A stretch of DNA of 64,000 nucleotides from Roseiarcus sp963784805 (GTDB lineage: Bacteria; Pseudomonadota; Alphaproteobacteria; Rhizobiales; Beijerinckiaceae), in assembly GCA_963784805.1 (NCBI GenBank), contig CAWASR010000006.1:61319-125318 (forward strand), read 5' to 3'. Position numbers and translations under genes: made by a program. Within the stretch, counting starts at the first letter, position 1. Each line of letters starts with the position of its first letter. Under the pieces are notes generated by a model. That model ran no database searches. It was not told where the DNA came from and was given only the letters and a program-made list of their open reading frames with translations. Below are positions 1-8,880 of the stretch, one piece after another.

Positions 1-906
1 ATAGGGTAGGGACTCGGCGCGCGAGGGGACCACCAAAATCCGACCGAGCGTCATCGCCGCGCGAATCGGCATTGGGCCCGGAATCGACACGCGATCGGCG
101 ATACCGAGGCGGCGCGCTCTGGCCATCAGCAGGTCCTCGTCCGGGCCAGAGCCGATCAGAATGAGCCTGGGCCCCGGCTGACGGGTCTGGCGCAGGAGGG
201 CGACGGCCTCGAGTAAGGTGTCGACCCCCTTCGCCGCGCGAAGCTCTCCGACGTAGAGGAGTTCGGCCGCGTCCTCGGCGGGCTTGACTTCAATGAATTC
301 AGCGGCCCGCAAGCCGTTGTGAACGACGCGCCGAAACCTGGTTTTTGCGCCGACGCAAAGGTCAAAACGGCTTTCGATATAAGCGCTCTCGAAAAGAAAA
401 ACGTCGGTTGCATGAGTCAGCAGCCGCTCGATCGCCATGTAGGCGGCGCTGGCGATGCCGCCGGGCTTATAGTTGAAACTGCCACCGTGCGGCGTATAGG
501 CGCGCGCCGCCGCTCTCGCGCGGCCCGCAAGCTTGGTCGACCGGGCGTAAAAGCCGCCCTTCGAGCCATGGCCATGCACGACGTCTGGCTCTACCTCGCT
601 GAGCCAGGCGCATAATCGGGTGAATGCGGAGATATCGGACAGCCCCGGATTGCGACGGATTGGCGTCGTGCGGACGCCGAGCCTGAGACCGCCCGGGATT
701 TGGGCCAGCGCCTGCTCGACGCGCCGGCAATTCCCTCGACTGTCGAAAAACATGCCCACATCATGTCCGCGGCTCGCCTGCTCGCCCGCCAGATCGACGA
801 CATGGCGAAAGAGCCCGCCAAGCGGCGCGCGAAAAACATGCGCGATCTTCAGCTTGTCGGCCGCGCCCCGAGAGGTCGATATGAGTAGTGGATCCGATTG
901 TCCCAC
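1..906 (-). CDS. Glycosyltransferase family 4 (partial, C-terminus beyond left edge)
   Basis: Reading the minus strand from a GTG at 906 gives a protein with a GT4-type N-terminus (KIAHVFRAPLGGLFRHV, sugar-acceptor Rossmann half), then VVHNG and the donor-binding half starting LLYVGELRAAKGVDTLLEA. These are typical of NDP-sugar dependent retaining glycosyltransferases. The frame stays open to position 1, so the end lies outside the window. GTG 906 is the first usable start after an in-frame TAA; no ATG fits the conserved N-terminus, so the exact start is uncertain. It lies 24 bases downstream of the Wza-type gene on the same strand, suggesting one exopolysaccharide operon. The sugar and acceptor cannot be read from the sequence. 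Confidence 0.8.
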   Translation of the reverse strand, partial: MGQSDPLLISTSRGAADKLKIAHVFRAPLGGLFRHVVDLAGEQASRGHDVGMFFDSRGNCRRVEQALAQIPGGLRLGVRTTPIRRNPGLSDISAFTRLCAWLSEVEPDVVHGHGSKGGFYARSTKLAGRARAAARAYTPHGGSFNYKPGGIASAAYMAIERLLTHATDVFLFESAYIESRFDLCVGAKTRFRRVVHNGLRAAEFIEVKPAEDAAELLYVGELRAAKGVDTLLEAVALLRQTRQPGPRLILIGSGPDEDLLMARARRLGIADRVSIPGPMPIRAAMTLGRILVVPSRAESLPY

Positions 907-930
907 AATCGGCAGTTGTAGCGCGAGTGT

Positions 931-1491
931 TTAAAAAAACCTTTCACGGACTGTTATTGTGTCGCCCGGCGACAGGAGGAATGACAGGGGCTCTCGGAAC
1001 GTCACCGAGCGTCGATCGATGATCCGAGTGACGTCAACGTTGTCTTCGACTGCGCGAGGGGTAAAGCCGCCGGCGACGGCAATCGCGTTCTGCACCGTCA
1101 TTCCGCTGATAAAGGGATACTGCCCCGCCACACCGACCTCGCCCAAGACGAAGAACGGTCGAAACGCCTCGACTTCCACCGACACGCTGGGGTCGCGCAC
1201 ATAGCCTTGCCGCAGGCGCGCTGCGATTTGCCGTTCGAGCTCGGCCGTGCTGAGGCCTTGGGCGCGCACCCTGCCGATCAACGGCATCGCGATGGCGCCG
1301 GCGCTGTCGACCGAGAACGAATTGCTCAGATTGTCCTGCCCAAACACGATCACCCGCAGACGGTCGCCGCTCGCCAGGCGGTAGGGCGCGCTGGCGGGCG
1401 TGGGGGGCGGCGAGGATACGTACCTGGGAGAGGCGCAGCCTCCAACGATCGCAACGACGAACATCCCCAGAACGCACAGAAAAGCTCTCAT
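931..1491 (-). CDS. Polysaccharide export lipoprotein, Wza/ExoF type
   Basis: The product is 186 aa. It starts with a lipoprotein signal peptide whose lipobox ends IVGGC, putting the lipidated Cys near residue 19. It then has a Poly_export domain (YRLASGDRLRVIVFGQ) and a SLBB-like segment (GEVGVAGQYPF, GMTVQNAIAVAGGF). The family forms the outer-membrane or periplasmic export channel for exopolysaccharide. At under 190 aa it is the short form, without the C-terminal alpha-barrel helix of enteric Wza. It is divergent from the Wzc-like gene at 1656 and upstream of a glycosyltransferase, so the two transcripts probably share the 164-base intergenic region as promoter. Confidence 0.88.
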   Translation of the reverse strand: MRAFLCVLGMFVVAIVGGCASPRYVSSPPPTPASAPYRLASGDRLRVIVFGQDNLSNSFSVDSAGAIAMPLIGRVRAQGLSTAELERQIAARLRQGYVRDPSVSVEVEAFRPFFVLGEVGVAGQYPFISGMTVQNAIAVAGGFTPRAVEDNVDVTRIIDRRSVTFREPLSFLLSPGDTITVRERFF

Positions 1492-1655
1492 TGCGAAGTC
1501 CGCGACGGCAGCAGCGTTCGATCACAATATTTTTCTATCGGCGCATGGTTAATGAACCGCCAACGCGAAAGCTGCGTCTTTAACCCCGCGGCAACTATAT
1601 TGACGCAATTTTCGGACATGACAGCGCGGATGCGCGCGAGCGAGCGGAGCGTGGC

Positions 1656-3762
1656 ATGAACGGCGAGAGCGCGTCGGAGATCGCGGCGCTTGGCCGCGAT
1701 CAGGCGATCGACCTGTCGCGCCTCGCCAGGGGACTCAAGCGGCGCTGGCGATGGGTCCTGCTGCCGGCGCTCGCGGCGATGCTGCTCTCCTCGGCCTTCG
1801 TCCTGGTGACGACGCCCCGCTACACCGGGGTCGCCAAAGTGCTGCTGGAGGATCGCGAAAGCTATTACACCCGTCCGGACAAGGCGTCAGGGTACGATCC
1901 GGCGTCGACGATCGACCCCGAAGCGGTCCAGAGCCAAGCCGAGACGGTGGCGACATTCGGCCTGGCCCGCAAGGCGATCGACAAGCTCGGGCTTGCCCAG
2001 AACCCGGAATTCAACGCTTCGGCGAGCAGCGGCCCTGGCGGAAGTGTCGACCAGCGGGTGGTCGACAAGTTTCTGTCGCGTCTGACCGTCTTTCCGGTGC
2101 CTCGTACGCGGGTGCTGCAGATCGAATTCGTCTCGCGGGATCCGCAGCTCGCCGCGCGCGGCGCCAATACCGTCGCCGAGCTCTACCTGCGATCGCAGGA
2201 AGACGCCAAGGCGAACGCGGCGCGCGCCGCCGGAGCGTGGCTGTCGCGAAAGATCGAGGAATTGCGGGTCAAGGTCGCCGACGACGACGCCAAGGTCGAG
2301 GCCTTTCGCGCCCAATCGGGGCTGCTCGCCGGCGCCAACGGCCAGACCGTCCCCGTTGAGCAGCTGTTCGATCTCAACGCCCAGCTCGCCAACGCCCGCT
2401 CCGCCCAGGCGGCCGCGACGGCCAAGGTTGAGCTCCTGCGCCGGCTGCAGAAAGAGGGTCAGCTGGACGACGCGCCCGAACTCGATCACCGACCCATCGA
2501 TGCGCCGCTTCGCCGAGGAGCGGGTGACGCTGAAGGCCCAGATCGCGGAGGCCGCGCGCACGCTCCTGCCGCTGCATCCGCGGATGAAGGAATTGAACGC
2601 GCAGCTCGGCTCGCTGGACGCCCAGATTCGCGACGCGGCGGCGAAAAACGTCCGGGCGTTGGAGAATGACGCCCGGCTCGCCGGCGATCGGGTCGCCTCC
2701 CTGAGCGCCGCTCTGGCGCAGCAATCCAAGACGGTCGCGACCGGCAACGCCGACGATGTGCAATTGCGCGCGCTCAACCTCGAAGCCAAGGCGGCGCGCC
2801 AGCAACTCGAATCCTATCTGCAAAAATATCGCGAGGCGGCGGCGCGGGAGACCGACAGCGCCTCGCCCGCGGACGCGCGCATCATCGCCACCGCCGAGCC
2901 TCCCCGCATCCCGACCTTTCCCAGGACCGTGCCGACGATCCTGCTGGCGACGCTCGCGGGCCTGGCGATATCGGGCGGCGTCGCCGCGGCGTCGACGCTG
3001 CTCTCGAACGAGGCCTACGCGGGCGCGGCAGGCGCCCTGCCTGCGAGCGAGGAGATCAGGACCGCGCCGCTGCTCGCCGCGCCCGCGCGGCGCGCCGAAG
3101 ATCGGCCGGCCTCGGAGCCGGCGCCGCCGGCCGCTCCCGATCCCGCGCCGAAGGGCGATGACGAGCCCGACGCGAACGATCCGTTCGACGCGCTCGCCGA
3201 TCGTCTGGCGCGGGCGAGGGCGCCCGGCTGCGGCCAAATCGTTCTGATCACCGGGCAAAGGTGCGGGCAGACGCTCGCCATCGCCCTCGGAACCGCCCGC
3301 AGGCTCTCCGCCCGCGCCCCGACCCTGCTCCTCGATCTCGGGGTCACGCAGGACTGGTTCGCCGACATTCTCGATCGCGACGAGGCCGGCGAGATCGAGG
3401 TCGCGGGCCTCGCCGACCTGCTGGCCGGCAGGGTCGGGTTCGGGGAGATCATCCGCCGCGACCTGTCGTCGAGCGTCGACGTCATCGCCTCGGGCGGAGA
3501 GCCGGGGGGCGGGGAAGCGCTCGAGGACGCGTTCGACGCCCTGGCGTCGGCCTACGACTGCGTCGTCATCCACGCTTCCGACTGGCGCAACGAGGCGGCG
3601 CGAACGGCGGGCAAATACGCCGACGCCATCGTCGTCGCCGCGCCGGAGGCCCGGCTCGAGCGCGCGCTCGAGGCGGCCAAGAAGGCCTTCGGCGACGTCG
3701 CGTCCGAATTCATCCCGTTCCCGGCCAGGCCGTCGCAATCGGCGCTCGAGGAGGCGGCGTAG
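1656..3762 (+). CDS. Wzc/ExoP-like chain-length determinant with degenerate BY-kinase domain (frameshifted)
   Basis: Residues 1-270 contain a Wzz-type N-terminal domain: a TM near 31-51, the periplasmic start TTPRYTGVAKVLLED and a long coiled coil. The frame then shifts by one. Deleting one C of the CCC at 2475-2477 restores a continuous reading DDAPNSITDPSMRRFAEERV and a 701-aa protein. The second TM is near TILLATLAGLAISGG. The C-terminal domain resembles the bacterial tyrosine-kinase P-loop domain, but the Walker A position reads GQRCGQTLA and lacks the lysine, and Walker A-prime reads LLLDLG. No C-terminal tyrosine cluster is seen. It probably controls polymer length without kinase activity. 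The frameshift is probably a sequencing indel. Confidence 0.8.
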
Positions 3763-4694
3763 GGAGCAAGCTGCAAAACACTGTCAGTCGGCGTGCTATC
3801 CGGCGCCGCCAAATTTATCCAAGGAAAACCAAGCCAATCCAAGCGGACCAAAAAAATCCAAGCAAATCCAAGAGTAAAAATGCTTGGATTTGCTTGGATT
3901 TCCTTCGTCCGAAATCAGGACTTTTCAAGGGGTTACGGCAGAATTCCAAGCGAAAAAGGCAACTCCCAAGCGCCCCTCCGCTCAGTAGGGAAAGCAGGCG
4001 CCTCCGCCCGCCGCGAGGGAAGGCTTCGCAAATCGGGGGAAGCCAGCGAAAGCAAAAGTGGAAGCAAAAGAAAACAAAAGGGAAGCCAGCGAAAGAAAAA
4101 GGGAAGGAAACGAAAGCTTTTTGTTTCCGCGAATTGAGACTTTTCAAGGGCTTACGCGCGAATCCAAATGAAAATTTTTTCTCCGCCGCTTGGCGCTCCT
4201 TTCGTGCCTCCGCGTCCTTTCGTCGTCCCTTCGCACCTTTTCTCGGCGTCCGCTCGGAACCGATTCCGGTTTCGGCCCCAGCGGAGATGGCGCCAGCCCC
4301 AAACCATGCCGACTGCTTAAGACTTCGCGCCCTTCGCCGTTTTCAAGCGTGTCACCTCGCCCGCAAGGCTTAAAAGCGGCCGCTGCCCTCGGCGCACCAA
4401 CCGCGCTTCATCCAGCGACGAACAAGACCATAACACGGCTTCTGATTTTCTCAAAGAGATTGTCGAGAAAACAAAAGGCGGCGCCCCAACGGCCCTGCCG
4501 GGCGCGTCACTCAATTGAAGCATCTCACCCGAGGGGCGCAGTCCAGTCTGACAAAAAGGGAATTGAGCTCATGTCACCGTAATTTTGTAATTCGACTTGA
4601 ATTCGGGTGTCCGCGCCGCCGCCCGGAATTACCGTGCGTCGGCGCGCCGCTGTAGAAAAAGGGAGGACCGGCGATCTGCCGGCCCTCGCTGGTC
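3763..4694. repeat. Non-coding, repeat-rich intergenic island
   Basis: About 930 bases without a convincing gene between the Wzc-like gene and the sugar transporter operon. It holds several copies of the octamer AATCCAAG, a perfect 19-bp inverted repeat (3854-3901), purine-rich near-repeats of GGAAGCCAGCGAAAG (about 4038 and 4081), and a degenerate direct repeat of about 44 bases at 3913-3956 and 4132-4175 with core GACTTTTCAAGGG-TTACG. The 3' part (4560-4640) has TGTCACCGTAATTTTG and GAATTCGGGTGTCC, which loosely resemble termini that flank some IS200-like elements; I cannot confirm that. Short frames here are low complexity (Lys/Arg/Ser rich) and look accidental. Confidence 0.6.
3854..3901. 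repeat. Perfect 19-bp inverted repeat with 10-nt loop
   Basis: The left arm (3854-3872, beginning AAATCCAAGC) and the right arm (3883-3901, ending CTTGGATTT) are exact reverse complements around a 10-base loop. Each arm is itself two copies of AATCCAAG separated by CA or a similar spacer. The RNA would form a strong hairpin. There is no T-run after it, so it is not a standard terminator. Confidence 0.85.
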
Positions 4695-5609
4695 TCACTT
4701 GAATTTGTCCATGTTGGCCTTGGTGACCAGGGCGGCGCCCGAGTCGATCAGCGACTCGACTTTTTCCCCGTGAAGCGCCTTCACCAGAGCATCGACGCCG
4801 AGTTCGGACATCTTTGCCGGAAACTGCGCCACCGACGCATCTTCAATCCCTGCGGCCATGGCTTCCGCCTCGCCGCAACAGAAGTCGAAGCCGACCAGAA
4901 TGACGTGCCGGTTGAGCTTCGCGTTCTTGATCGCCTGCGCGGCGCCGGCGGCGGGCGGCCCGCACGCCGAATAGATCGACTTCACATCCGGGTTGGCTGT
5001 CAGAATGTCTTGCGCGACATTGATGCCCTTTTCCTCGGTGCAGCTGGTTGCGCCCTTCCCGACGATCTTGACGTCGACCCCTTGCAGCCCCTCGAGCATT
5101 CCCTTGACCCGATCGTCCAACGAGGGAACGCCCGGAACGCCCTCCAGGATGCCCATGGTGTCACCGTTCTTGAGGACCGACTTGAGGTACGCGCCGGCGA
5201 TCCTGCCGGCGTTCAAATTGTTTGTGGTTGCGAGCGCCGTCTGTCCTTTCCAGCCGGGGATGCTGTTGTCCATGAGGACCACCTTGATTCCCGCTTCGAC
5301 GGCCTTGTCGAGAGCCGGCGCCACCGTCGGATCGACCGGCGTGATCGCGATGCCCTGCACCCCCTTGGTGACCATCGACTCGATGAGGGCAATCTGGCCC
5401 TCGATGTCGGTGGCCGACGTTCCCTGGCCGAAAATGATTTCTACGCCCGGATGCGCCGCCGCGTAAGCCTTGGCGGCATTCTCCATCGTTGCGTAGAACG
5501 GCACCGGAAACTTGGTGATGAAGCCGATCTTGACCGTGTCTGCCGCCCGGGCAGGCGCGGCGATAGCAGCGGCGACGGTAATGCCTAAGAGTATCGATCG
5601 TATTCTCAT
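4695..5609 (-). CDS. Sugar ABC transporter, periplasmic substrate-binding protein
   Basis: The product is 304 aa with a signal peptide (MRIRSILLGITVAAAIAAPARAA) and a type I periplasmic binding fold of the ribose/fructose/galactofuranose group (IGFITKFPVPFYATMENAAK, GIAITPVDPTVAPALDKA, VVLMDNSIPG). ATG 5609 is preceded by GGAGGAG at good spacing, so the much longer open frame upstream is ignored. It is the distal gene of a permease-ATPase-binding-protein order with 77 bases after the ATPase. A Cys pair (FDFCCGEAEA) lies in the C-terminal lobe. The ligand is probably a pentose, hexose or polyol, but the sequence does not settle which. Confidence 0.9.
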   Translation of the reverse strand: MRIRSILLGITVAAAIAAPARAADTVKIGFITKFPVPFYATMENAAKAYAAAHPGVEIIFGQGTSATDIEGQIALIESMVTKGVQGIAITPVDPTVAPALDKAVEAGIKVVLMDNSIPGWKGQTALATTNNLNAGRIAGAYLKSVLKNGDTMGILEGVPGVPSLDDRVKGMLEGLQGVDVKIVGKGATSCTEEKGINVAQDILTANPDVKSIYSACGPPAAGAAQAIKNAKLNRHVILVGFDFCCGEAEAMAAGIEDASVAQFPAKMSELGVDALVKALHGEKVESLIDSGAALVTKANMDKFK

Positions 5610-5686
5610 GTTGCTCCTCCCTAGACTGGCGTCGCCCCGGATGGAGCGAGAGCCTCTTTTCCACCGCTCGTTCAGCGGCGAACCTT

Positions 5687-6451
5687 TCAGGTCTCCGCGC
5701 CGACGATCATCGAGACCAGCTCCTGTCGGTTGGAACGGTCGGGCTTCAACTCTCCGACCTTCCGCCCCTGACGCAGCACGACGGCGCGATCGGCGAGTTC
5801 GACCACGTGCTCCATGTTGTGGGTGATGTGAATGACGGCGTTGCCCTCGTCGCGCAGCTGAGCGATCAGGTCGATGACCTTGCGGGACTCGCGCACCCCC
5901 AGTGCGGCGGTCGGCTCGTCGAGGATCACAACCTTGCGCGCGAACACGGTCGCCCGCGCAACCGCGATGGCCTGACGCTGGCCGCCTGACATGCGTGCGA
6001 CCGGCGCATCGAAATCGGGCAGTTTGACCCTGAGTCGATCGAGCACCCCCGCCGCGTCGCGATCCATGGCGCGACCGCTCAAGAATTCGAGTCCCTGAGG
6101 CAACCACTCGGGATAAGCGATCTCGCGGCCGCAGTAGAAGTTTTGCGCCGGCGTCAGGTTGTCGAAGAGCGCCAGATCCTGATAGACCGTCTCGATCCCG
6201 ACGCGGCGCGCCGCGGCCGGCGAATGGATCGCGGTCGGCGCTCCGTCGAGAAGGATCTCGCCTTCGTCGAGCGTGTATACGCCGCTGATGCATTTGATCA
6301 GTGTTGACTTACCCGCGCCGTTGTCGCCGAGGAGCGCGAGCACTTCGCCGCGATAGGCCTCCAGGCTGACGCCTTTGAGAGCGTAGACCGCGCCGAACCG
6401 CTTCTCCACCCGGCGGACCGCGAGAACCGGGATTTTCGCCGCCGGGTCCAC
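5687..6451 (-). CDS. Sugar ABC transporter ATP-binding protein (FrcA type)
   Basis: The product is 254 aa with a single nucleotide-binding domain: Walker A GDNGAGKST, signature MSGGQRQA, Walker B VVILDEPTAALG, and the switch histidine in HITHNMEHV. Its length matches the one-domain FrcA-like ATPases rather than the duplicated RbsA/XylG. The GTG start at 6449-6451 directly abuts the TAG stop of the permease gene, so translation is probably coupled. It should energise uptake through the permease at 6452. Confidence 0.9.
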   Translation of the reverse strand: MDPAAKIPVLAVRRVEKRFGAVYALKGVSLEAYRGEVLALLGDNGAGKSTLIKCISGVYTLDEGEILLDGAPTAIHSPAAARRVGIETVYQDLALFDNLTPAQNFYCGREIAYPEWLPQGLEFLSGRAMDRDAAGVLDRLRVKLPDFDAPVARMSGGQRQAIAVARATVFARKVVILDEPTAALGVRESRKVIDLIAQLRDEGNAVIHITHNMEHVVELADRAVVLRQGRKVGELKPDRSNRQELVSMIVGAET

Positions 6452-7495
6452 CTAAGTCCCCGCCGCCTGAATCGCCCGCGCCCGCGCCTCGAGCCGGCTG
6501 CGCAGCACGTCGGCCTCCACGGCCACGACGATGATGAGGCCGATAGCGATCATCTGGAAGAAGACGTCGACGTCGAGAAGATTGAGCGCGTTGCGGATCA
6601 CCCCGATCATCACCGCCCCGATCAGCGCGTGGCCGATATGTCCTCGTCCACCGAGAAAGCTCGCCCCGCCGATGATGACGGCGGCGATGGTGTCGAGCTC
6701 GAGCAGGTTGCCGTAGAGAGGAGAGCTGGCGCCGGTGCGCCCTGCGAGAACGATGGCGCCCACGCCAACGCAGAAACCGGAGATCACATAGGTCGAGATC
6801 AATACGCCCGTGACTGGAATGCCCATTTCGAGCGCGGCTTCGGGATTGCCGCCGACCGCGTAGATCCATCTTCCCCACACCATCGCCTTGGTCATGAGCA
6901 ACCCTGCGAGGGTGACCGCAAGGACGATGAAGAAGGAGTTCGGAATGCCCAGTGTGTCCGAGCCGCCGATCGCATCGATCCGGTCCGGCATCCCGCGCAT
7001 CGTCGTGTGACCGACGGCGAGCTCCAACGCGAGGCCGCGGCAAATGCTCAAGGTCGCGAGCGTGATGATGAAGGGATGGGGAAGCCGGCCGTAGACGTAG
7101 ACGGCGCCGTTGACGACGCCAACGAGCATGGCGGCGCCGAGCATCGCGAGCGCGACGACGAGCGCGGAATTGTCGTAACGGAACACGAGGCCGCCGATCA
7201 CCGTCGCGAGGGCGAGATTTGCGCCGACCGACAGGTCGATTCCGCGAGTGAGAATGACCAGGTGCTGCCCGATCGCGACGATGGCGATGACGGCGGTCTG
7301 CGCCAGGATGTTGCTGATGTTGACCGGCTTCAGAAAATACGGAGTCGCTTGACTGATCACGGCGATGAGCAGGATCAGGATCAGCAGCGGGCCGACGGCG
7401 AGAAGGCGAAGGGCGAGCGAGACCGCGGACGCCCCGGCGCGACGCTCTTTTGGAGAGGGAGCCGCTTCTTGACGTTCGCTCGCCGCTTCCACCAC
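6452..7495 (-). CDS. Sugar ABC transporter permease (RbsC/FrcC type)
   Basis: Polytopic inner-membrane protein with about nine to ten hydrophobic segments and family motifs such as GQHLVILTRGIDLSVGA, PHPFIITLATL and VIIGGASFLGGRG. These are typical of the BPD_transp_2 permeases of CUT2 sugar importers. The frame opens at TTG 7540, but GTG 7495 has GAGG at a better distance, so I prefer the shorter start; the N-terminus ahead of the first membrane segment is hydrophilic and poorly conserved in the family. It is the first gene of a three-gene operon divergent from a GntR regulator, from which an inverted-repeat operator candidate separates it. Confidence 0.88.
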   Translation of the reverse strand: MVEAASERQEAAPSPKERRAGASAVSLALRLLAVGPLLILILLIAVISQATPYFLKPVNISNILAQTAVIAIVAIGQHLVILTRGIDLSVGANLALATVIGGLVFRYDNSALVVALAMLGAAMLVGVVNGAVYVYGRLPHPFIITLATLSICRGLALELAVGHTTMRGMPDRIDAIGGSDTLGIPNSFFIVLAVTLAGLLMTKAMVWGRWIYAVGGNPEAALEMGIPVTGVLISTYVISGFCVGVGAIVLAGRTGASSPLYGNLLELDTIAAVIIGGASFLGGRGHIGHALIGAVMIGVIRNALNLLDVDVFFQMIAIGLIIVVAVEADVLRSRLEARARAIQAAGT

Positions 7496-7602
7496 GTCGC
7501 CCTCGGAAGGTTGCTCACAGACAAAGCCTGACCGGCCCAAGCCTTAATTCGGTCTCTGGGGTGTCCGTTATCTATGCGAGGGATTGCGCGAACCGCTCCT
7601 TC

Positions 7603-7650
7603 TCCATAAAAAACATCCGGCGCGCGCCCGCGTCAACTGTTTTTTATGGA
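7603..7650. promoter_or_regulatory. 12-bp perfect inverted repeat, candidate GntR operator
   Basis: TCCATAAAAAAC at 7603-7614 is exactly inverted at 7639-7650, with 24 bases between the arms. The pair sits in the short divergent region between the transporter operon and the GntR gene. Placement and symmetry fit binding by the dimeric regulator encoded at 7679 and autoregulation. The A/T-rich arms may also overlap promoter -10 regions. Confidence 0.55.
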
Positions 7651-7678
7651 CAAATAATCATACAGAGTCCTCCCCCGG

Positions 7679-8566
7679 ATGAAGACGGATACCGTATTCA
7701 AGCGCGCCTTCAACGACGCGCTCGATCTGATCTCCAGGCTCGGGGACGGCGAACCGCTGCCGTCCGAGAACGCGTTGCGTTCGAGGCTTGACGTCAGCCG
7801 CACGACGGTCCGCAAGATCATCGCCACCCTCGTCGCGCGCGGCGTGGTGACCGGAGGCGGGCGTCAGCGCAGCGTCCGATCGATCCTCGACCGAACGCAG
7901 CGGTTTCCCGAGGCGGAGACCGTCTCGGCTGCCGCTCAGCTCGAGAAAAAGTTCATGGAATGGATGCTGCGGGAAAACACGCTGCCGGGGACGACAATCA
8001 ACGAGCTCGAACTCGCCCGCCGCTTCGGCGTCGCGACGACCGGAATTCGCGAGTTTCTCAATCGGTTTCAGAGGTTCGGCCTCATCGAGAAGCGGCCGAA
8101 CGGCGGCTGGGTTCTCAACGGGTTCACGGCGAGCTTCGCGGTCGAGCTCTTCGAGATCCGGGAAATGTTCGAGCTTCGATCCGCGCTGGCCTTCGCGCGG
8201 CTGCCCGAAAGCTCTCCGCTTTGGCGGCAGATTGAAACGCTGCGCGAGGAGCATCTCTCGCTTCTAGGGGAAATCCATCGCCGCTATCATGACTTTTCCG
8301 ATCTCGACAGCCGTTTCCATCGGATCATCAATTCCGCTGTCCGCAACCGGTTCATCGACGGATTCTACGATATCTTCACGTTGATATTCCACTACCACTA
8401 CCAATGGAACAAGCGCGACGAGCGGCAACGCAACGAGGTCGCGATTCGGGAGCACCTCGCTTATATCGAGGCGCTGCTCAGCCACGAGCCTGTTCTCGTC
8501 GAGCTCGCCTGCCGGGCCCATCTGAGCTCCGCGAGAGACACCTTGCTGCGTTCGACGACGGGATAG
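7679..8566 (+). CDS. GntR-family regulator with two winged-helix domains and FCD domain
   Basis: The product is 295 aa. A first winged helix is visible near residues 27-60 (LPSENALRSRLDVSRTTVRK). A second lies near residues 105-145 (INELELARRFGVATTGIREF), followed by GLIEKRPNGGWVL. The C-terminal half is helical and FCD-like, with acidic and His residues (EIREMFELRS, DLDSRFHRII) that often bind a metal and the effector. Most GntR proteins have one HTH, so the tandem arrangement is notable. It is divergent from the sugar importer and probably controls it in response to the transported sugar or a catabolite. ATG 7679 is the first start of the frame. Confidence 0.85.
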   Translation: MKTDTVFKRAFNDALDLISRLGDGEPLPSENALRSRLDVSRTTVRKIIATLVARGVVTGGGRQRSVRSILDRTQRFPEAETVSAAAQLEKKFMEWMLRENTLPGTTINELELARRFGVATTGIREFLNRFQRFGLIEKRPNGGWVLNGFTASFAVELFEIREMFELRSALAFARLPESSPLWRQIETLREEHLSLLGEIHRRYHDFSDLDSRFHRIINSAVRNRFIDGFYDIFTLIFHYHYQWNKRDERQRNEVAIREHLAYIEALLSHEPVLVELACRAHLSSARDTLLRSTTG

Positions 8567-8654
8567 CGCGCCGAGGCCTGCTCGTCGGCCCATCACTGGG
8601 CGCGGCAGGTGGCGGCGCTCGGGGGCGCGGCGACAGTGCAACATTCTTGGCCCT

Positions 8655-8880
8655 TCAAGTCGCCTCGGGCCGCGGCGCCCCGCGGGCCGCCAGGTCGCCG
8701 GCCGCGGTCGGCGGGCCTTTGAGGATCGCTTCGAAGCCTACGGCGATCATGGCGCCGAGCACGGGACCGGCGACATCGATCCGGTCCCGCGCTCAAATCG
8801 CCTCGGATCAGGTCAGGCGCCAACGAACGCGCGGGGTTCATCGAGGCGTCGCCGATCGGTCGGCCCCAGATGCGTCCGCG
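8655..8880 (-). pseudogene. Aquaporin C-terminal fragment (partial second copy of aqpZ-like gene)
   Basis: About 220 bases closely match the 3' part of the intact aquaporin gene at about 10700-10915. Shared stretches include GGCGGGCCTTTGAGGATC, GCACGGGACCGGCGACAT and CTCAAATCGCCTCGGATCAG. In the aquaporin frame one reads GRPIGDASMNPARS and APDLIRGDL, then the frame breaks. There is no start or N-terminal half. The fragment overlaps the last bases of zwf and supplies its terminal codons, so it is a recombination remnant and not a gene. Confidence 0.8.

Noticed and set aside
2374..3738. Long minus-strand frame opposite the Wzc-like gene (about 450 codons)
   Set aside because: It is Arg/Gly-rich, lacks any family feature and lies antisense to a recognisable protein. 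Such shadows are common in GC-rich DNA.
3815..4147. CRISPR-like short repeats in the repeat island
   Set aside because: Units are irregular, overlapping and without equal spacers; there are no cas genes nearby.
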